Below are positions 47,688-59,822 of a stretch of 64,000 bases of DNA, piece by piece (position 1 is the stretch's first letter; every line of letters starts with the position of its first letter). This DNA is from Vitellaria paradoxa (taxonomy: Eukaryota > Streptophyta > Magnoliopsida > Ericales > Sapotaceae). The notes under the pieces were generated by a model. It had not been told where the DNA came from and did not search any database. It saw only the letters and a list, made by a program, of their open reading frames with translations. Both the position numbers and the translations under genes were made by a program. The DNA lies in NCBI GenBank assembly GCA_019916065.1, contig CM034239.1, positions 42,052,663 to 42,116,662 on the forward strand, written 5' to 3'.

Positions 47688-50481
47688 TTTACCTTCTTTT
47701 CATAATATATAAAAATCTATAACAATACCAACCTGCAAAATTCCTATCTACATTGTTATTCAATGTGCAGCTGAAGCGTATCCATAAAATGATTAGATAA
47801 CACACTAACCAACAGTAAAAACAAATAATATATTATTGAAATTCTTCAATTTGAGCAAGCAATCAGGCATATTAATTTTTTTATTTTTTAGGGGAAAAAA
47901 AGTGCAGAAATCGAGGGATATATCCACTTGATGTTTTGAGTTCAAAAGATAATAATTATAATAACAATAATTAAAAAAAAATCGATAACAATATTAAGTT
48001 ACAATAATATTCATATATGAACAACTCTTAAAAAAAAAAGATAATAATTATAATAACAATATTAAGTTACAATAATGTATTCATAATTACTTGGCCTCAC
48101 TACGGAAGAGAACTAGTCTACAATCCGATCTTTGTTCTCTTACTAAATTGAGAGTTAGAGGAGAGAGATCACTCCTATATGCAGCCGTGATCTGCTGGTT
48201 TCGAGATAAAGGAGGTCCAGCAAGTAGGGAAAGGCACAAATTGGCCAATTAGGAGTGCTTTTCATCTTAAGAATGTGATAATATGAACAATTTAAAAGGG
48301 TTTCTGGCTGATCCTATCTACTAAACCATCTAAACATAGGTACTACCCTTCTCTCCCATTCTTAGTTCAAGGTAATGTGACAAGTTGCTAATTATGCTTG
48401 TACATCTAAAATTAGTAATGTGCTTGCCAAACCCCATGGACATTTAAGGAACTTTAAAACTAGTTTGCTCGTGACATTTACAACAGATTGTCCAAAATAT
48501 CAGCAGGTACCTCAAAACTAGCATGAAAGTAACCCTACAAGACTTGTTCATCAAAATAACTAACGACCCCTGTTGAAAAAGATAAATAAGCTAAAAACAG
48601 AGAGAACAGTTGAAAATTATTATGATCAATTCTCTTTAACCCGATACAAAGTGCTCCACCTCAGAAGCCATTGTCCGCATATCAGCCAACTACATGATAC
48701 ATCCTTATTTTTAAGGCATTTCTCTATAATCAAGCTACCTGCAAGGATTTTGAAATGTAGGCATTTATTAGAATACCAAAACCATATACAGATAAAAACA
48801 AAAGCATATCTTAATGTCTACATTCGACTAGCACGTATGAGAAGTACTGGAAGCAACAGCTGACGTACTGCAGGTAATGGAAGAGGAAGCAGGACAAACT
48901 CAATCCTAGGAAAAGTTTAAAAGAGAGACATATGAAATGCTAGACATAAGTGCTACAAGCCCACCATCACCACTTTCAAGTTTCAACGTATGCAAACAAA
49001 GTCCAGCATCAGTTTCTTGCTTTAGCCAAAGGCAAACCAGAAAAATGAATTTAAAGGATAAAAGCACAGTTAAGTAATATAGTAAAGAGTCTATCTAGAA
49101 ACTTCCGAATCACTTCCGTCTGCATTTTGCCAACAGAATTTACTTTTCTAAGCATATTTTCTTAAAAGTCAAAGAGGTTTAAAAAACATAACATCCTCGC
49201 AAAGTCAAGGTGGATCAAGAAGCATCAATAATAGATTAACTAAAAGAGGAAGGGAAAGCATCGCTGCTCTTCCCCTTGCATTCTCCTTTTCCTAGTTTAG
49301 GTCCACATGCTTGCGAAATTGAAAGGCACCCTGGCAACACCAATAAAAGTGCAAGAGGAAACCCAAGATGTTGGCTTAGCAAGGCAAGTGTGGCCAGAGC
49401 GAGAGTTCTTTGTGAGAACTTGACTTCACCCTTGATCCAATAACTATCAAGCTGCTGCTTCTTGTTCTTCTACGATATAGAAGGGCTAAAGACAATGCAT
49501 AACAGAGACGCGGAGGCATATCCAGTATGATTGTAGAGACTCATCGATCAGAAACTATAGAGCTAATATATTTTTTTTTTTTTTGAAACCATGGAGATAA
49601 TCAGTGACACCAAAAGTCAGATCACCCACAGAGAGCTTTGCCTCCTATTCACCAGGCTCCAAAAATATGAGAGCAACTTCTGCAGCAAACTTACATGCAT
49701 ACTACTATCATTAATCACAAGAACTTCTTGTAATATCCCATGCAACTATGGAAATGAATTACCAGTCTTTTCAGCAGTGGATATGAAATGTTATTCTTAA
49801 GTCAAATCCAAAAGCTAATGCTATCAACAATTAAACCACTAAAATGATTTAACATTTTTCTTTTCAGAAATGATCCACCTCTCCAAATGCAAGTTGAAAC
49901 ATATTTTTCGCATCAAATGACTTTCTGAGCTATATAGTGATCTGTTCAGGCCACTCAGCAGAAGTAAAACATAACTGAGAACACAATATGGAAAATTTAG
50001 TCCAAAAGAAAGGCTGTCGAATGCAGTCAATCAACTGTTTACCAAATCCCTAGCGATTACGTGTTTGAGATAACTGCATTCAACCAACTGTTTACAGAAT
50101 TCCAAACATAAGTTGTACTTCCATTGGTTTAACACAAATAATCCTCTGTTGGAACATTAGGCTATGAATAGAATCACCTATATTCAGGCCAACAAAAGCA
50201 CATATGCATCTTAAAGGTATAAAAGCACAAATTGTCAACATTCGTCATCCATGATAAACAGAAAGTAAACATTCAATTGTTCGAAGAAAGGCGGAGGTCC
50301 CACCATATAATTTGTAACAACTAACTTAACATATGCTTCAAATTGAGTTTCAGCTCTCAAAGACACACAAAAAAAAGTCACAAATGTATAATCAAAGTTC
50401 AAAATAGAAGTCTTATAGTAGTACATCTCTTTCTTGCACAATTGATAATCAAGAAAAGTTAACTTCTAAAAGTAGAGGCAA
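47688..50481. other. Spacer downstream of STA1
   Basis: A short direct duplication (GATAATAATTATAATAACAA with TATTAAGTTACAATAAT) occurs at about 47949-48075. The rest, about 48100-50480, is less AT-rich than the other spacers but shows no recognisable exon on either strand. The part nearest 50481 probably includes the STA1 3' UTR. Confidence 0.4.
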
Positions 50482-53316
50482 CTAGTGTTTGCCGTTCTCA
50501 GCAGAACTCTCTTCCTTTCCAAGTGCAACAACTACTTTCTTCAAAATGGCTTCTGTTGGCTGGTGGGAATTCTCCACTGCCTTGGATATTGCTTGCCATT
50601 TCTCTCCATGTTTTGGTTCTGCAGCAATGCATCTCGTCAACACATCCTTCTGGGATTCCTCTGTTCCATGTTGAAGTTCAAATTTGTAGTATAATGCCCA
50701 GAAATCTCCAATATCTGGCGCAAGTGTCACTGCCCGGTTAAGCCAGTTCCTTGCTTTATCTACCTTCCTGTCGTGCCAAAAAAGTTTAGCAACAGCAGCA
50801 ATAACATGAGGATCATGGTCACATTTCTTAAGCGCATCCATGCTCTTTGTTTTCCTTTGGGGACGGGGGACCATCTCAATTGAAGCTGCCCATAATATAC
50901 CACTATTAGGGCACTCTTGCAATGCCTTAGCCATCAGAATATCTGCTTCCTTCTTGTAACCATGCCTGAATTCAGCTCGTACTGCAGCAAGCCAGAGGTC
51001 AGGGTTCTGAGGATTCTTCTTCCTGGACATGGTGAGAACTGCCCGAGCTTTACTCAACCCATTCATCTTCTCCTCAAGGTTAGCAAGCGAGAGCCAGAGG
51101 GGAATACAGCTGGGGCATTTCTTCAAACCTGACTCATAGACTTCCTTAGCCTGGTCCAAGTTACCAAGTCGTTCCTCCAGCTGGCCAAGCATCAACCAAA
51201 GTTTGAAAAATGAAGGGTACCGTTTCAGCCCTTCATCAAGTAACCTTCTCTCCTCGTCAGTGTTTCCTAATTCTCTCTCAACAATAGCAGATTTCATCCA
51301 TACTCTCTCTGTGCCTCCTCTTTCTCGAGCTTTAGCAAGAAGCATTCGTGCTCTCTCAGGCTCATGGTTCTCAAATTCAAGCTTGAATGCAGCAAGCCAA
51401 ATCTCCTCGGAGTTGGGGATAGCAGCATAAGCTTCCTGAAGAATTGCTCGAGCTGCAGGGACATCACCAGCAAGCCATTTCTCTTTGGCACCCATTAACC
51501 ATAGAACTTCAGCTTGTGGCCTGTATGTTACTGCTTTACGAAGTAAAGCATCGAGAGATTCCCTGGTCCCATGACTTTTTTCAAGTTGTGCTGCTTTAAG
51601 CCAAATACTCTTCTTGGTTAAGAACACAGTAAGGGCATGAGCGTAGATGGCTCTGGCTGTCTCAATGGAACCCCTTTTCTTGCATTCCTCTGCATCAGCA
51701 ACCCACGTCCTCTTCCGATCTTCCTCCTCCACACCAATACCAATTGTATTGTGAATGATAGCCTGGCAGGTGGCAACAGACCCTGCTCTTTCAGCAGCCT
51801 CAGCCTCCTTCATCCACACTTCTCTGTCAATCACAACTCCTTCCCTTTGCAAAGCCCTAATACCCCTTTCTATAATTTTCCCAACCATGGCAGTATTCCC
51901 ATTAGCTTCTTCCAATTTTGCAGCGGTAATCCAGATAGCTGGCTCCTTGGAAAGCCTCTCCCTTGCCTTATTGAGAACCTTCTTCGCATTATCGTAAGTT
52001 TCCAACCTTGCAAGAGCAAGCCATAGCTCCACATGTAATGGACAGCATTCAACAGCCCTCTGCAGCAAAAGCCTTGCATCCTCCTCGTTAGCAAGCTCCA
52101 CAACAGCCTTCCAGAGCCTCACAGAATCAGGTATGTGTTCAAGTCCTTTCCTCAAGACCCTACTCTTGTTTGCATCGTCATGCTCTAATTTTGAAGCCTG
52201 CATCCACAACTTCACAGAGTTGGGAATTGCCTTCACTCCCCTTGCTATCACTGCCTTTGCTTCATCAGGACTGGCCAACCGACATGCCTCCAACCACACA
52301 TCCTCATTACTCGGGCACTCCTCGCAACCTTTCTTTATCAACTGCCTTGCTGCCTGAATCTTTCCTGCAACTTCTTCCAACCTTGCGGCAGCAATCCAAC
52401 CAGGTGGGTGCTTTGGATTTGTTTGGATAACCGACTTGAGCAACAACCTAGCCTTCTTAATATCCGATATCTCAGCATCACTAGTAATCTTCATGCTCTT
52501 AAGATCGGTTAAGTATCCCTTTGGATCAACTACAGTTAACCCTGACACAGAATCAGAAAGTCTATCCAACTTCAGCGACAGCACAGTTCCTCTCCCCTCA
52601 CCCACAGCAGTCAAATCTGTAACAGGGGTCTGTGCCCAAGGAGTCTCCGTACCTCCTGCTGCCCTACTCTTTGGATCCAATGCAGTTACATGCTCCTGTT
52701 CTTGCCTAGCCTTCTCAAGCAAGGTATCCGGAACAGGCACAAAACTCTCAAACCTCTTCTTCTTGTTCCTCAACGAATAATCACCAATTTCTGGAATACT
52801 ATCCCACTCCTGTGCTGACAACGTATACAACTTCCTCTTCAAATCAGCAAACTGTTCAGTAATCTTCGGGTTAGAGGCCCGGTACTTCTCAATCTCTTGC
52901 TTCAGCCTGGCCTCCCTCCTATCCTTCCGCCTCAAATCCATCCTCTTATCAATGGCCTCCCACACTGCATCAGCTTCTTTATCATCCTCATCATACTCAG
53001 CTGACGCAAACAACCCGACATCATTCCCCTCAAACTCATCAAACTTCTGATTCTCATCGTAACCCTTGTCATCAGCCTCCTCTTCTTCCTCCTCGTCACC
53101 AGCCCCTTTCCCCCTCCCACGGCCCACCCCAGCCGCACCTGCACCACCAATGGTTGTGGCCGACCGGTCGGGGAGGTCAGGAGCAGCACGGGCAGGGCCA
53201 ATATCAGACCTTGTGGTGAACCCGGTTGCACCACGACCCAACCCGGCCACGTAATTTGGCGGAGGCCTTGTGTTGAGGAATTCTAACCTCGTCTTGGGTG
53301 GCACGGGCGCTTGCAT
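50482..53316 (-). CDS. STA1: Pre-mRNA splicing factor STABILIZED1 (PRP6/PRPF6 homologue), main body
   Basis: A U5 snRNP-associated factor that bridges U5 and U4/U6 in the tri-snRNP; in Arabidopsis it is required for splicing and mRNA stability under cold and heat. The uninterrupted frame encodes 944 residues. The PRP1_N domain is at the start, with [20 protein letters not shown], an acidic DEEEEEEAD stretch, [18 protein letters not shown] and [19 protein letters not shown]. From about residue 270 to 930 a long series of HAT/TPR-like helical repeats follows (for example [41 protein letters not shown]). The gene is intronless here, as in Arabidopsis. The plant protein normally has a further N-terminal ubiquitin-like domain, which is encoded just upstream but in another frame; the ATG at 53316 would give a protein like animal PRPF6, which lacks that domain. 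Confidence 0.95.
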   Translation of the reverse strand: MQAPVPPKTRLEFLNTRPPPNYVAGLGRGATGFTTRSDIGPARAAPDLPDRSATTIGGAGAAGVGRGRGKGAGDEEEEEEADDKGYDENQKFDEFEGNDVGLFASAEYDEDDKEADAVWEAIDKRMDLRRKDRREARLKQEIEKYRASNPKITEQFADLKRKLYTLSAQEWDSIPEIGDYSLRNKKKRFESFVPVPDTLLEKARQEQEHVTALDPKSRAAGGTETPWAQTPVTDLTAVGEGRGTVLSLKLDRLSDSVSGLTVVDPKGYLTDLKSMKITSDAEISDIKKARLLLKSVIQTNPKHPPGWIAAARLEEVAGKIQAARQLIKKGCEECPSNEDVWLEACRLASPDEAKAVIARGVKAIPNSVKLWMQASKLEHDDANKSRVLRKGLEHIPDSVRLWKAVVELANEEDARLLLQRAVECCPLHVELWLALARLETYDNAKKVLNKARERLSKEPAIWITAAKLEEANGNTAMVGKIIERGIRALQREGVVIDREVWMKEAEAAERAGSVATCQAIIHNTIGIGVEEEDRKRTWVADAEECKKRGSIETARAIYAHALTVFLTKKSIWLKAAQLEKSHGTRESLDALLRKAVTYRPQAEVLWLMGAKEKWLAGDVPAARAILQEAYAAIPNSEEIWLAAFKLEFENHEPERARMLLAKARERGGTERVWMKSAIVERELGNTDEERRLLDEGLKRYPSFFKLWLMLGQLEERLGNLDQAKEVYESGLKKCPSCIPLWLSLANLEEKMNGLSKARAVLTMSRKKNPQNPDLWLAAVRAEFRHGYKKEADILMAKALQECPNSGILWAASIEMVPRPQRKTKSMDALKKCDHDPHVIAAVAKLFWHDRKVDKARNWLNRAVTLAPDIGDFWALYYKFELQHGTEESQKDVLTRCIAAEPKHGEKWQAISKAVENSHQPTEAILKKVVVALGKEESSAENGKH

Positions 53317-53342
53317 CCCTCCGAGGAGAGGGAAATAGAGCG

Positions 53343-53552
53343 TTAGGGTCGATTAGGGCCGACGCCGAGGCCGGAGATGGGGGTTTGGCCATCCCCGGGA
53401 ATTAACCGGCGACTGGACAAGAATAGGCGTTGAAGAGTCGCCGGAACGCCTGATTTATGCTCGATTTCGAGCTGTAGGGCTTGGAGCGAAGTCGTCGTGG
53501 GATCTACATCCAGGCATAGGGTTCTGTTGTCCGTGGATTTGAGGAACAACAT
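53343..53552 (-). CDS. STA1: Ubiquitin-like N-terminal domain of STA1, out of frame with the body
   Basis: This frame begins [19 protein letters not shown] and continues with [18 protein letters not shown] and LFLSSRRLI, the pattern of the ubiquitin-like N-terminus of plant STA1. It runs to GLGVGPN and then stops after three codons. In the frame of the main body the sequence right after this point reads [16 protein letters not shown], which completes the expected domain and joins the body. The two frames meet at 53351/53352, where one base appears to be missing. If a base is restored or misread there, STA1 would run 53552-50482 as one frame. This may be an assembly error or a real mutation. 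Confidence 0.75.
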   Translation of the reverse strand: MLFLKSTDNRTLCLDVDPTTTSLQALQLEIEHKSGVPATLQRLFLSSRRLIPGDGQTPISGLGVGPNRP

Positions 53553-53567
53553 GTTGTGTAGGAGTTA

Positions 53568-53580
53568 AATTAGGGTTTTC
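53568..53580 (-). promoter_or_regulatory. Telo-box in STA1 leader
   Basis: On the minus strand GAAAACCCTAAT contains AAACCCTAA, the telo-box common near the transcription start of plant genes for translation and RNA processing. It lies about 17 nt before the ATG at 53552. Confidence 0.5.
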
Positions 53581-53878
53581 GAAGTACCTGAATCGAGGAC
53601 CAAGAACGTCGTTGAGCGATCTTCAAATCTCCCAACAGCGAGAAATTAAAGAGCGCTCTGAATCTGAATCGCGAGATTGAAATGCAGGAAAGCGGTTTTC
53701 TCGACTCTGGGAACTTCCTCAGAAGGTCAGACGAAATGAAGTACGGTATGCTCTTTGATTCGGACCAGGAAATTGATCGATTGGCGAATCCCGGCTGCCG
53801 AAGCCTTTATCCATCGGACCTAGCCTGCCAGACACCGACTGCGCTTCGGTTCGGATCATCACACGGGTCGCCGACTCA

Positions 53879-54044
53879 GGTTGTTTGGAGTAAGAAAAAA
53901 TGAGATAAATTGAGATAAATTGTGGTTTGGAGAGAGTTTGTAATGCGTGCAGTGAGAGAAAAAAGTTGATGTGATATAAAGTTAACAGAGATTTATAGAG
54001 ATTTTTAGAGATTTTCATCAAATTATTGCATGCCAAACAGGGCC
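53879..54044. mobile_element. MITE in STA1 upstream region, 166 bp, TSD TCA
   Basis: Ends are GGTTGTTTGGAG and ATGCCAAACAGGGCC, imperfect inverted repeats, flanked by TCA at 53876-53878 and 54045-54047. Size and TNA duplication fit a PIF/Harbinger MITE. It begins 327 bp upstream of the STA1 ATG at 53552 and so may lie within its promoter. Confidence 0.65.
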
Positions 54045-54230
54045 TCAATATTAAACGATTTTATTTTTTATTTATTTATTTTTTTTGGGGTTGTTTTGGT
54101 TTGGTTAAATTGCAGTCGGTTAAATTAAACCTCCAATCACTTGATATTTAGGTTGCCAATATGTTCATTAAGAGAGTGAATTTTTCATAATCAAATCTTT
54201 TTTTTTTTTGAAGGTTGTCAATATTTAAAA

Positions 54231-55374
54231 GAATTTTTTATAAAAATATTTATCTTTTTTTTAATTTTATTGTCAAACTATCAAACGCTTTTATTGAACT
54301 ATCCAATTATATTTTATTTGATTCGAATACTAACTTCATTCATTAAAGTTAATGGAAAGATTATCATGTGCAGATCATGTGATATTTTTAGCACGCCCCA
54401 TAAGTACAATGGTTAATTCATGTTTATTCCTCCTATCTGGTAAAGTTAATGGAAAGATTATCATGTGCAGATCATGTGATATTTTTAGCACGCCCCATAA
54501 GTACAATGGTTAATTCATGTTTATTCCTCCTATCTGGTGCCGTATGTTTTAAATATAAATTATGAATATAAATTATTAAAAATATATTTTATTAAATATA
54601 ATTTTATGAATTTATTTTAAATTTTAGATATATGTTTTAAATAGAATGCTTTGTTTTAAATTATATTTTTTAAATATAATTTTATGAATTTAAAATTATA
54701 ATTTATATTTATAATTTTATAATTTTAGAAATATCTTTTTAATTCAAATCTATTTAAATTATATCATTAACTAATATAATTAGATAAATACCACAAACAA
54801 AGATAACTAAACTATTAGTAAGTAAATTATTTTGGAATAACATGATAAAAAGAGATAACTAAACTATTAATAAGTAAATTATTTTGGAATCACCTAATAA
54901 TCATATATATAATTTAAATAGATTTAAATTAAAAAGATATATTTAAAATTATAAAATTATGAATATAAATTATAATTTTAAATTCATAAAATTATATTTA
55001 AAATATATATTTTAAAACAAAATATTCTATTTAAAAACATATATTCAAAATTTAAAATAAATTTATAAAATCATATTTAATTATATTTAAAATTATATTC
55101 AAAATTATATTTAATATATTTTTAATAATTTATATTTAAAACACATCCACTTAGCGCTAGATGGGAGGAATAGACTGAATTGACTAATATACCCTTGGGT
55201 TGGGGTGAAAAAATTACATGATCCGCACATGATAATCTTTCTACTAACTTTAATGGATAGAGTTAGAGTTTAGACCAAATTGAATAGAATTGGATAGTTC
55301 AATGATATAATAGGAGTGTTTAATAGTTTAAGAACGAAATAAAAAAATGAGGGATATTTTCATAAAAAATCTCC
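54231..55374. mobile_element. Fold-back element, about 1.14 kb, probable 8-bp TSD ATTTAAAA
   Basis: Nearly the whole stretch is one large imperfect palindrome. Left-arm ATTGAACTATCCAATT, CATTAAAGTTAATGGAAAG, ATTATCATGTGCAGATCATG and TATTCCTCC match inverted counterparts on the right (GAATTGGATAGTTCAAT, CTTTAATGG, CATGATCCGCACATGATAAT, GGAGGAATA). The ends GAATTTTTTAT and, complemented, GGAGATTTTTTATG are flanked by ATTTAAAA at 54223-54230 and 55375-55382. At the centre a phrase AGATAACTAAACTATTA.TAA is directly repeated 54 bp apart. By structure and size it resembles the two 9-bp-TSD fold-back elements in this window. No coding sequence. Confidence 0.7.
54344..54537. repeat. 97-bp perfect tandem duplication
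   Basis: 54344-54440 and 54441-54537 are identical as read. The unit includes TTATCATGTGCAGATCATG, GCACGCCCCATAAGTAC and TCCTCCTATCTGG. The right arm of the surrounding palindrome has one counterpart only, so the duplication is younger than the palindrome, or an assembly artefact. Confidence 0.9.
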
Positions 55375-55382
55375 ATTTAAAA

Positions 55383-55710
55383 ATTATATTTATCTCTTTT
55401 TTTTAAAAAGATGTAAACATTAATCATTTTTATTAAATTAATCGTTAAAATTAACAAAAATAGCATTATAATCAAAATTTTAAGTGTTTTTCTATTTTAT
55501 CACTTCCTTTCTCATATTTTTGTTAGTTTTCTTTACAAAAATTTCTAAGAGATTGTAAGTGTGAAAATTAACTAATAAATGAAGAAAATATTATAATGCA
55601 ATTTTTAAAATAGAAGATATAATATAAATACAAAATAATAAATACATTAATATACTTTTTATGTATATTATTTAGTTATGTATAAAAATATTAATTAAAT
55701 GCAAACACAT
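55383..55710. other. AT-rich spacer
   Basis: Nothing recognised; simple A/T-rich sequence up to the SINE. Confidence 0.4.
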
Positions 55711-55900
55711 AACTAACAGTCGACGGATAACTCCTAGAGGACTTAAGTCCAGAGACGGGGATTCGAATCCCGCTAAATGCGTCCTCGACTGAACTAGGGG
55801 ATGTCTTGGGTCGGACCGCTCTACCCCAGGTTTACCCATCAGTTACGCGGACCGTTGAGATCTGCAATAAACCGGTGAGATTTTAGGTTACCCAAAAAAA
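55711..55900 (+). mobile_element. SINE, near full length
   Basis: The head contains GGGGATTCGAATCCCGC, a good B box with its T-arm stem (55757-55773), and the tail GGTTTACCCATCAGTTACG ... GGTTACCCAAAAAAA, which is shared with the truncated copy at 13252-13362. The A box is weak and I could not find a convincing target duplication, so the 5' boundary is approximate. It is not a functional tRNA: the cloverleaf cannot be completed. Confidence 0.65.
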
Positions 55901-57075
55901 TCAATATTTTTTTAATTTAAAATTGATTTATCCATTAAATAAATAAAATAAGCCAAATCCTTAATTAGCCTAGATCAAATAACAGCTGAATTCGTTTGTC
56001 ATCCTCATGGACGACTCTCAATGCATGTCAACTAATGAGGAACCGTTCTTGATTATTCCTGTTGTGCTTAGAGGGGTCTGTACTCTTGGACTTAATTTAT
56101 TACAAGAAAATGCAATATAATAATTATTTTTTATTTTTATTTTTATTTTATTTTAAATTTTTATTTGATACATCTATTTAAAATATTATGTTAAAAAATA
56201 AAATAAAATAAAATAATAACGTGAGAATCATCATTAATATTATATCATATTATATGTTCTTTCATTTTAGTGTACCCAATTAGGGTCTGCCTCAATTTAC
56301 ATAAAAGCAAATCTCATTAAAGTGATTAATTTAATATATATATATATATGTGTGTATATAGGATGAAGAGATTTGTACGCTTACATTAACTTTCACTACT
56401 CCACAATAATTTAAAAAAAAAAAAAAGAATAACACAAAATTAAAAAACTAATGAAGTCTCATATATATACATACATATATAGTTATTTATTTGATTACAT
56501 AAAATTTGAAAGTCAACAGTATCACATATAAATTCTATTTAGAGTGACAAAAAATTTTAAAAAACGGTGAGAAATACTGAAATATTCACTTTTTATCTTA
56601 CTGCACAAATTACAAACCCACAACTTATTTCATTTTATCTCATTTTATCTCACTTCGTGGATACTTGTTTCATCCATGGATTTATTTTTTATTCCAGGGG
56701 CTACCGTTGCAATGGAAAAATCCACTGTAGGGTTGTAGTGGGTTAATTAACGGTATTGTAGTTTAATATAATATGGATTTTACTTACCAAAAAAAATATA
56801 ATATGGATTTTCATATTTTTTATTAATTATATTTCAATTAGATTTTGTTTAACTTTTATTTTTATTTTGAATTTAATTTTATCATATTAAATTAAGATTA
56901 TTAAATTAAATGTAATCAAATTATAACTATTGATAGGCCCATTGCTGTCCCTGTAGTGAATTTCCCTATTGCAGCCCCTTAGAACCCATTTATTTTACAT
57001 GAAAAACACAAATATACATTATAAAATAAAGTTATGCATGTCATGATTATTGTATTTTCTCACATTCTGCATTTA

Positions 57076-57109
<34 letters not shown>

Positions 57110-57755
57110 CTATTTAATAAAATAGGATGATTTTTGAAAATGTTTCCACAAGGAGGCACACATTGTAACAATTCATTGTGATAACTGCCTTTGGCTCTAC
57201 TGTAACTGATTCCTCAAATGCATTCTGTCAGATAAGATAATTTGCCAGGATTCCCCAAGCCAAACCAAAATAGATTATTCCTTGAAAGCTTGTCCAATAC
57301 CACCAGTACCAGAAATGCATCTCATTCGCTCGCGCAAGAAATTTTGAGTTATAAAATCTTACAATCGTACCAATGTCTACTAAAACCTACAAGCTAGTGC
57401 TCCGCAACAGCGGCAATAGTGAACATTAATCTTGATCCTTTTGTCAAATCACGTCTACATCGTCCACTGATGTAAAAATTAGGCGTGGGACTGTGGAAGG
57501 GGAAGCCTAGCTAGGAAGGAACTCCCTTACACTAGTCCAATTATTTTTTGGTTATTAGCAAGCTTTGAAAAACATTTTATCGATCTTCAAGTGGCCACAT
57601 GTGGATGGTTTGTTCGATGAACGATAAGGCTAGAGAAAAGTTCTTGTGCTTCCTCTGTGAGACAATAGCTTTGATTAGATTAATAGCAAAAGGTCTTTAA
57701 CTTTTTAATAAATAATATAAGGAGGTTCACAAGTCATTTACCCATTCTTTATTCT
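55901..57755. other. Intergenic region, no gene recognised
   Basis: AT-rich. A MITE fragment of the 14122 family lies near 56540-56655 (ATTCACTTTTTATCTTACTG). Short simple repeats occur: (TA)n near 56335-56350, and (CT)n followed by (TA)n at about 57074-57109. The part at 57125-57700 is less AT-rich and unassigned. Confidence 0.35.
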
Positions 57756-57759
57756 CCCT

Positions 57760-58762
57760 TTCTCTTCTTACTGCATAAGATCCAACATTAAAAATTTATT
57801 TTTTTCTTTCATTTAATGATTGAAATCATTTTTATATTTTTAATTTCTTGCTCATTTTTTATTTTAATGGACTCCACTACCATCTATTTCACAAAATGAC
57901 TAGAACATTTTAAATTTTACCATCTTTCAAGGATAGAGATCATATGAAAATCAAAATTATTAACTTAAATTCTGCCTAATTATAGTTGTTAGAAAGTTAA
58001 ATCTTTCAAATTAAAGCATAATAATTTATGTTTTTTTATAGTACTTATCAAAAATTAATTGAAGAGAGAGAGAGAGAGAGAGATAGATTAGAACACATGT
58101 AGTAGCTAAAAGAGTTTAAAGTTTTGGAAAAAAATAAAACACATAGATTAGCATAATTTTTTTCAATTTAAACTTTTTGTCAAAAATTTTAACTATATAA
58201 AAAACTTAATACTAATTTTGTTCATAGTGCTGTACAGGTTATTGTTAGTATATGATAAAACTGAATGGTTTTTAAAAATATCTCTCTTACAAATTAAAAT
58301 TCAATGGTTAAGAATTATTTTTTGTTTCATTCAATGATTAAAATCATTCTAATATTTTTAGCTTCCCGCTCAAATTTTATTTTAGTGGACTCTATATCAC
58401 ATATCTCACAAAACGGTTTGGATATTTTAAATTTCACTATATTTCAAGAGTGAAAATTATATGCAAATTAAAATTGTCAACTTAAATTCCACCCAATTAT
58501 GATTTTTAGAAAGTTGAACCTTTTAAATTAAAACGCCATAATTTGTGTTTTCTTTTATGTTGTTTATCAAAAATTAATTGGAAAGAGAGAGAAAGAGATC
58601 AAAACACATATAGTAGCTATTAGAACCTAAAATTTTGACCAAAAAAAAAAAAAATAAATTAAAACCCATAGATTATCATAATTTTTTTGATTTAAACTTT
58701 TTATCTAAAGTTTGATTTAATACTAATTTTATTTAGAGCGTCACATGTATGGATTATTGCTA

Positions 58763-58765
<3 letters not shown>
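57760..58765 (+). repeat. Two tandem copies of a ~519-bp repeat
   Basis: Copy 1 (about 57760-58255) and copy 2 (about 58279-58765) share TTAATGGACTCCA/TTAGTGGACTCTA, TCAAAAATTAATTG, GAGAGAGA and ACACATxTAGTAGCTA blocks at a constant spacing of 519 bp. Copy 1 ends GTACAGGTTATTGTTAGTAT and copy 2 ends GTATGGATTATTGCTAGTAT. The CTAGT end could be a Helitron 3' end, but the preceding hairpin is weak. A (TA)n run follows at about 58765-58800. Confidence 0.65.
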
Positions 58766-58802
<37 letters not shown>

Positions 58803-58832
58803 TAAAATAAACTTGTAAATGCAGGTCATGAT

Positions 58833-59822
58833 AAGGATGGGCATGGGGCGGTAGAGGACTGGTACATTTATTCTTGTACCCGATCTTCAATCTAAAATCA
58901 ATTTTCATACTCTACCCGATCCCCTCTGAAAATTTATTTTTACCCCCTATCCCCAACCAAAATAGGGAATGGGGATTCTCGCGGGTAATCAGGTACCTGA
59001 AATGAAAAAAATATAAAAATATAAAAATTCTAAAGTATGACTTATGAGAAAACAGAGCAAAACCTTGATATATATTTCAAAAATCGAAAAAAAAATCATA
59101 TATATATTTAGAAAGTATTTATTAGGTTTAGAAAATTATATTCCAACAAGAGTGCATGTGTTAGCTTTGTAAAATTATATGTATATATATATATATATTA
59201 TTTGATTGTTATCAACTCGTGGTATTCATCACAAAAATTTACAATAAATAAATAAACTTGTAGGGCTGCAAAATAAGTTCAATCTAAACTCATGTTTAGC
59301 TCAGTTTGAAACATCACTGTGAAAAGAGTCTCAAATTAGAAATCCTTAAGTGTTGAAACTATGAAAATGTCAATTCAGAAGGCGAAGAAAAGAGTCTTGA
59401 TGATCAAAATTAAAACTTCGGTTCTTCTGTAAATGGGTATCCAGGATTTGATAGGAAAAAGATTGATTAAAAAAAAATTCAAAACAAAAATTTTTTCACC
59501 TCCATTTGCTCTCTCACTGTGTTGGGATTAAGTTAGAACCAGTCTATACCGGCGTATCGTTGTATTAGAATGAACTGTAAAGTAAACAAAATCTTAAAAA
59601 ATTAAAATATATATATATATAGGGGCAGGGATGGGTCGGAAAATGAGTAAGGTAGGACATGGAACGGAGACAGATTTATATTCGTACCTTGCCCAATTCC
59701 TAGATTTTTTTAAAAAATGTTCCCATACCTTATCTGATTCTCAAAAAATTTTCAAATCATCTGCCCATTCAGAGTTAGAATTAGATAAAGTATGAACGAG
59801 TCGATCGAGATGACCATCGCTA
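58833..59822. mobile_element. Non-autonomous hAT element, 990 bp, 8-bp TSD GTCATGAT
   Basis: Perfect GTCATGAT flanks the element at 58825-58832 and 59823-59830. The left end AAGGATGGGCATGGGGCGG and the complemented right end TAGCGATGGTCATCTCG are worn versions of the TAGGGATGGCAATGGGGCGG end of a widespread plant hAT family. The terminal 150 bp on each side are rich in CCCGATCCCC and GGGATGGG motifs, typical of subterminal binding repeats. The middle is AT-rich and encodes nothing. Confidence 0.8.

Noticed and set aside
53682..53903. Plus-strand 73-codon frame upstream of STA1
   Set aside because: It crosses the edge of a MITE and has no recognisable domain.
55757..55773. Possible tRNA gene from the GATTCGAATCC B box
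   Set aside because: No acceptor stem or anticodon arm can be formed, and the 3' part matches a second SINE copy at 13252-13362.
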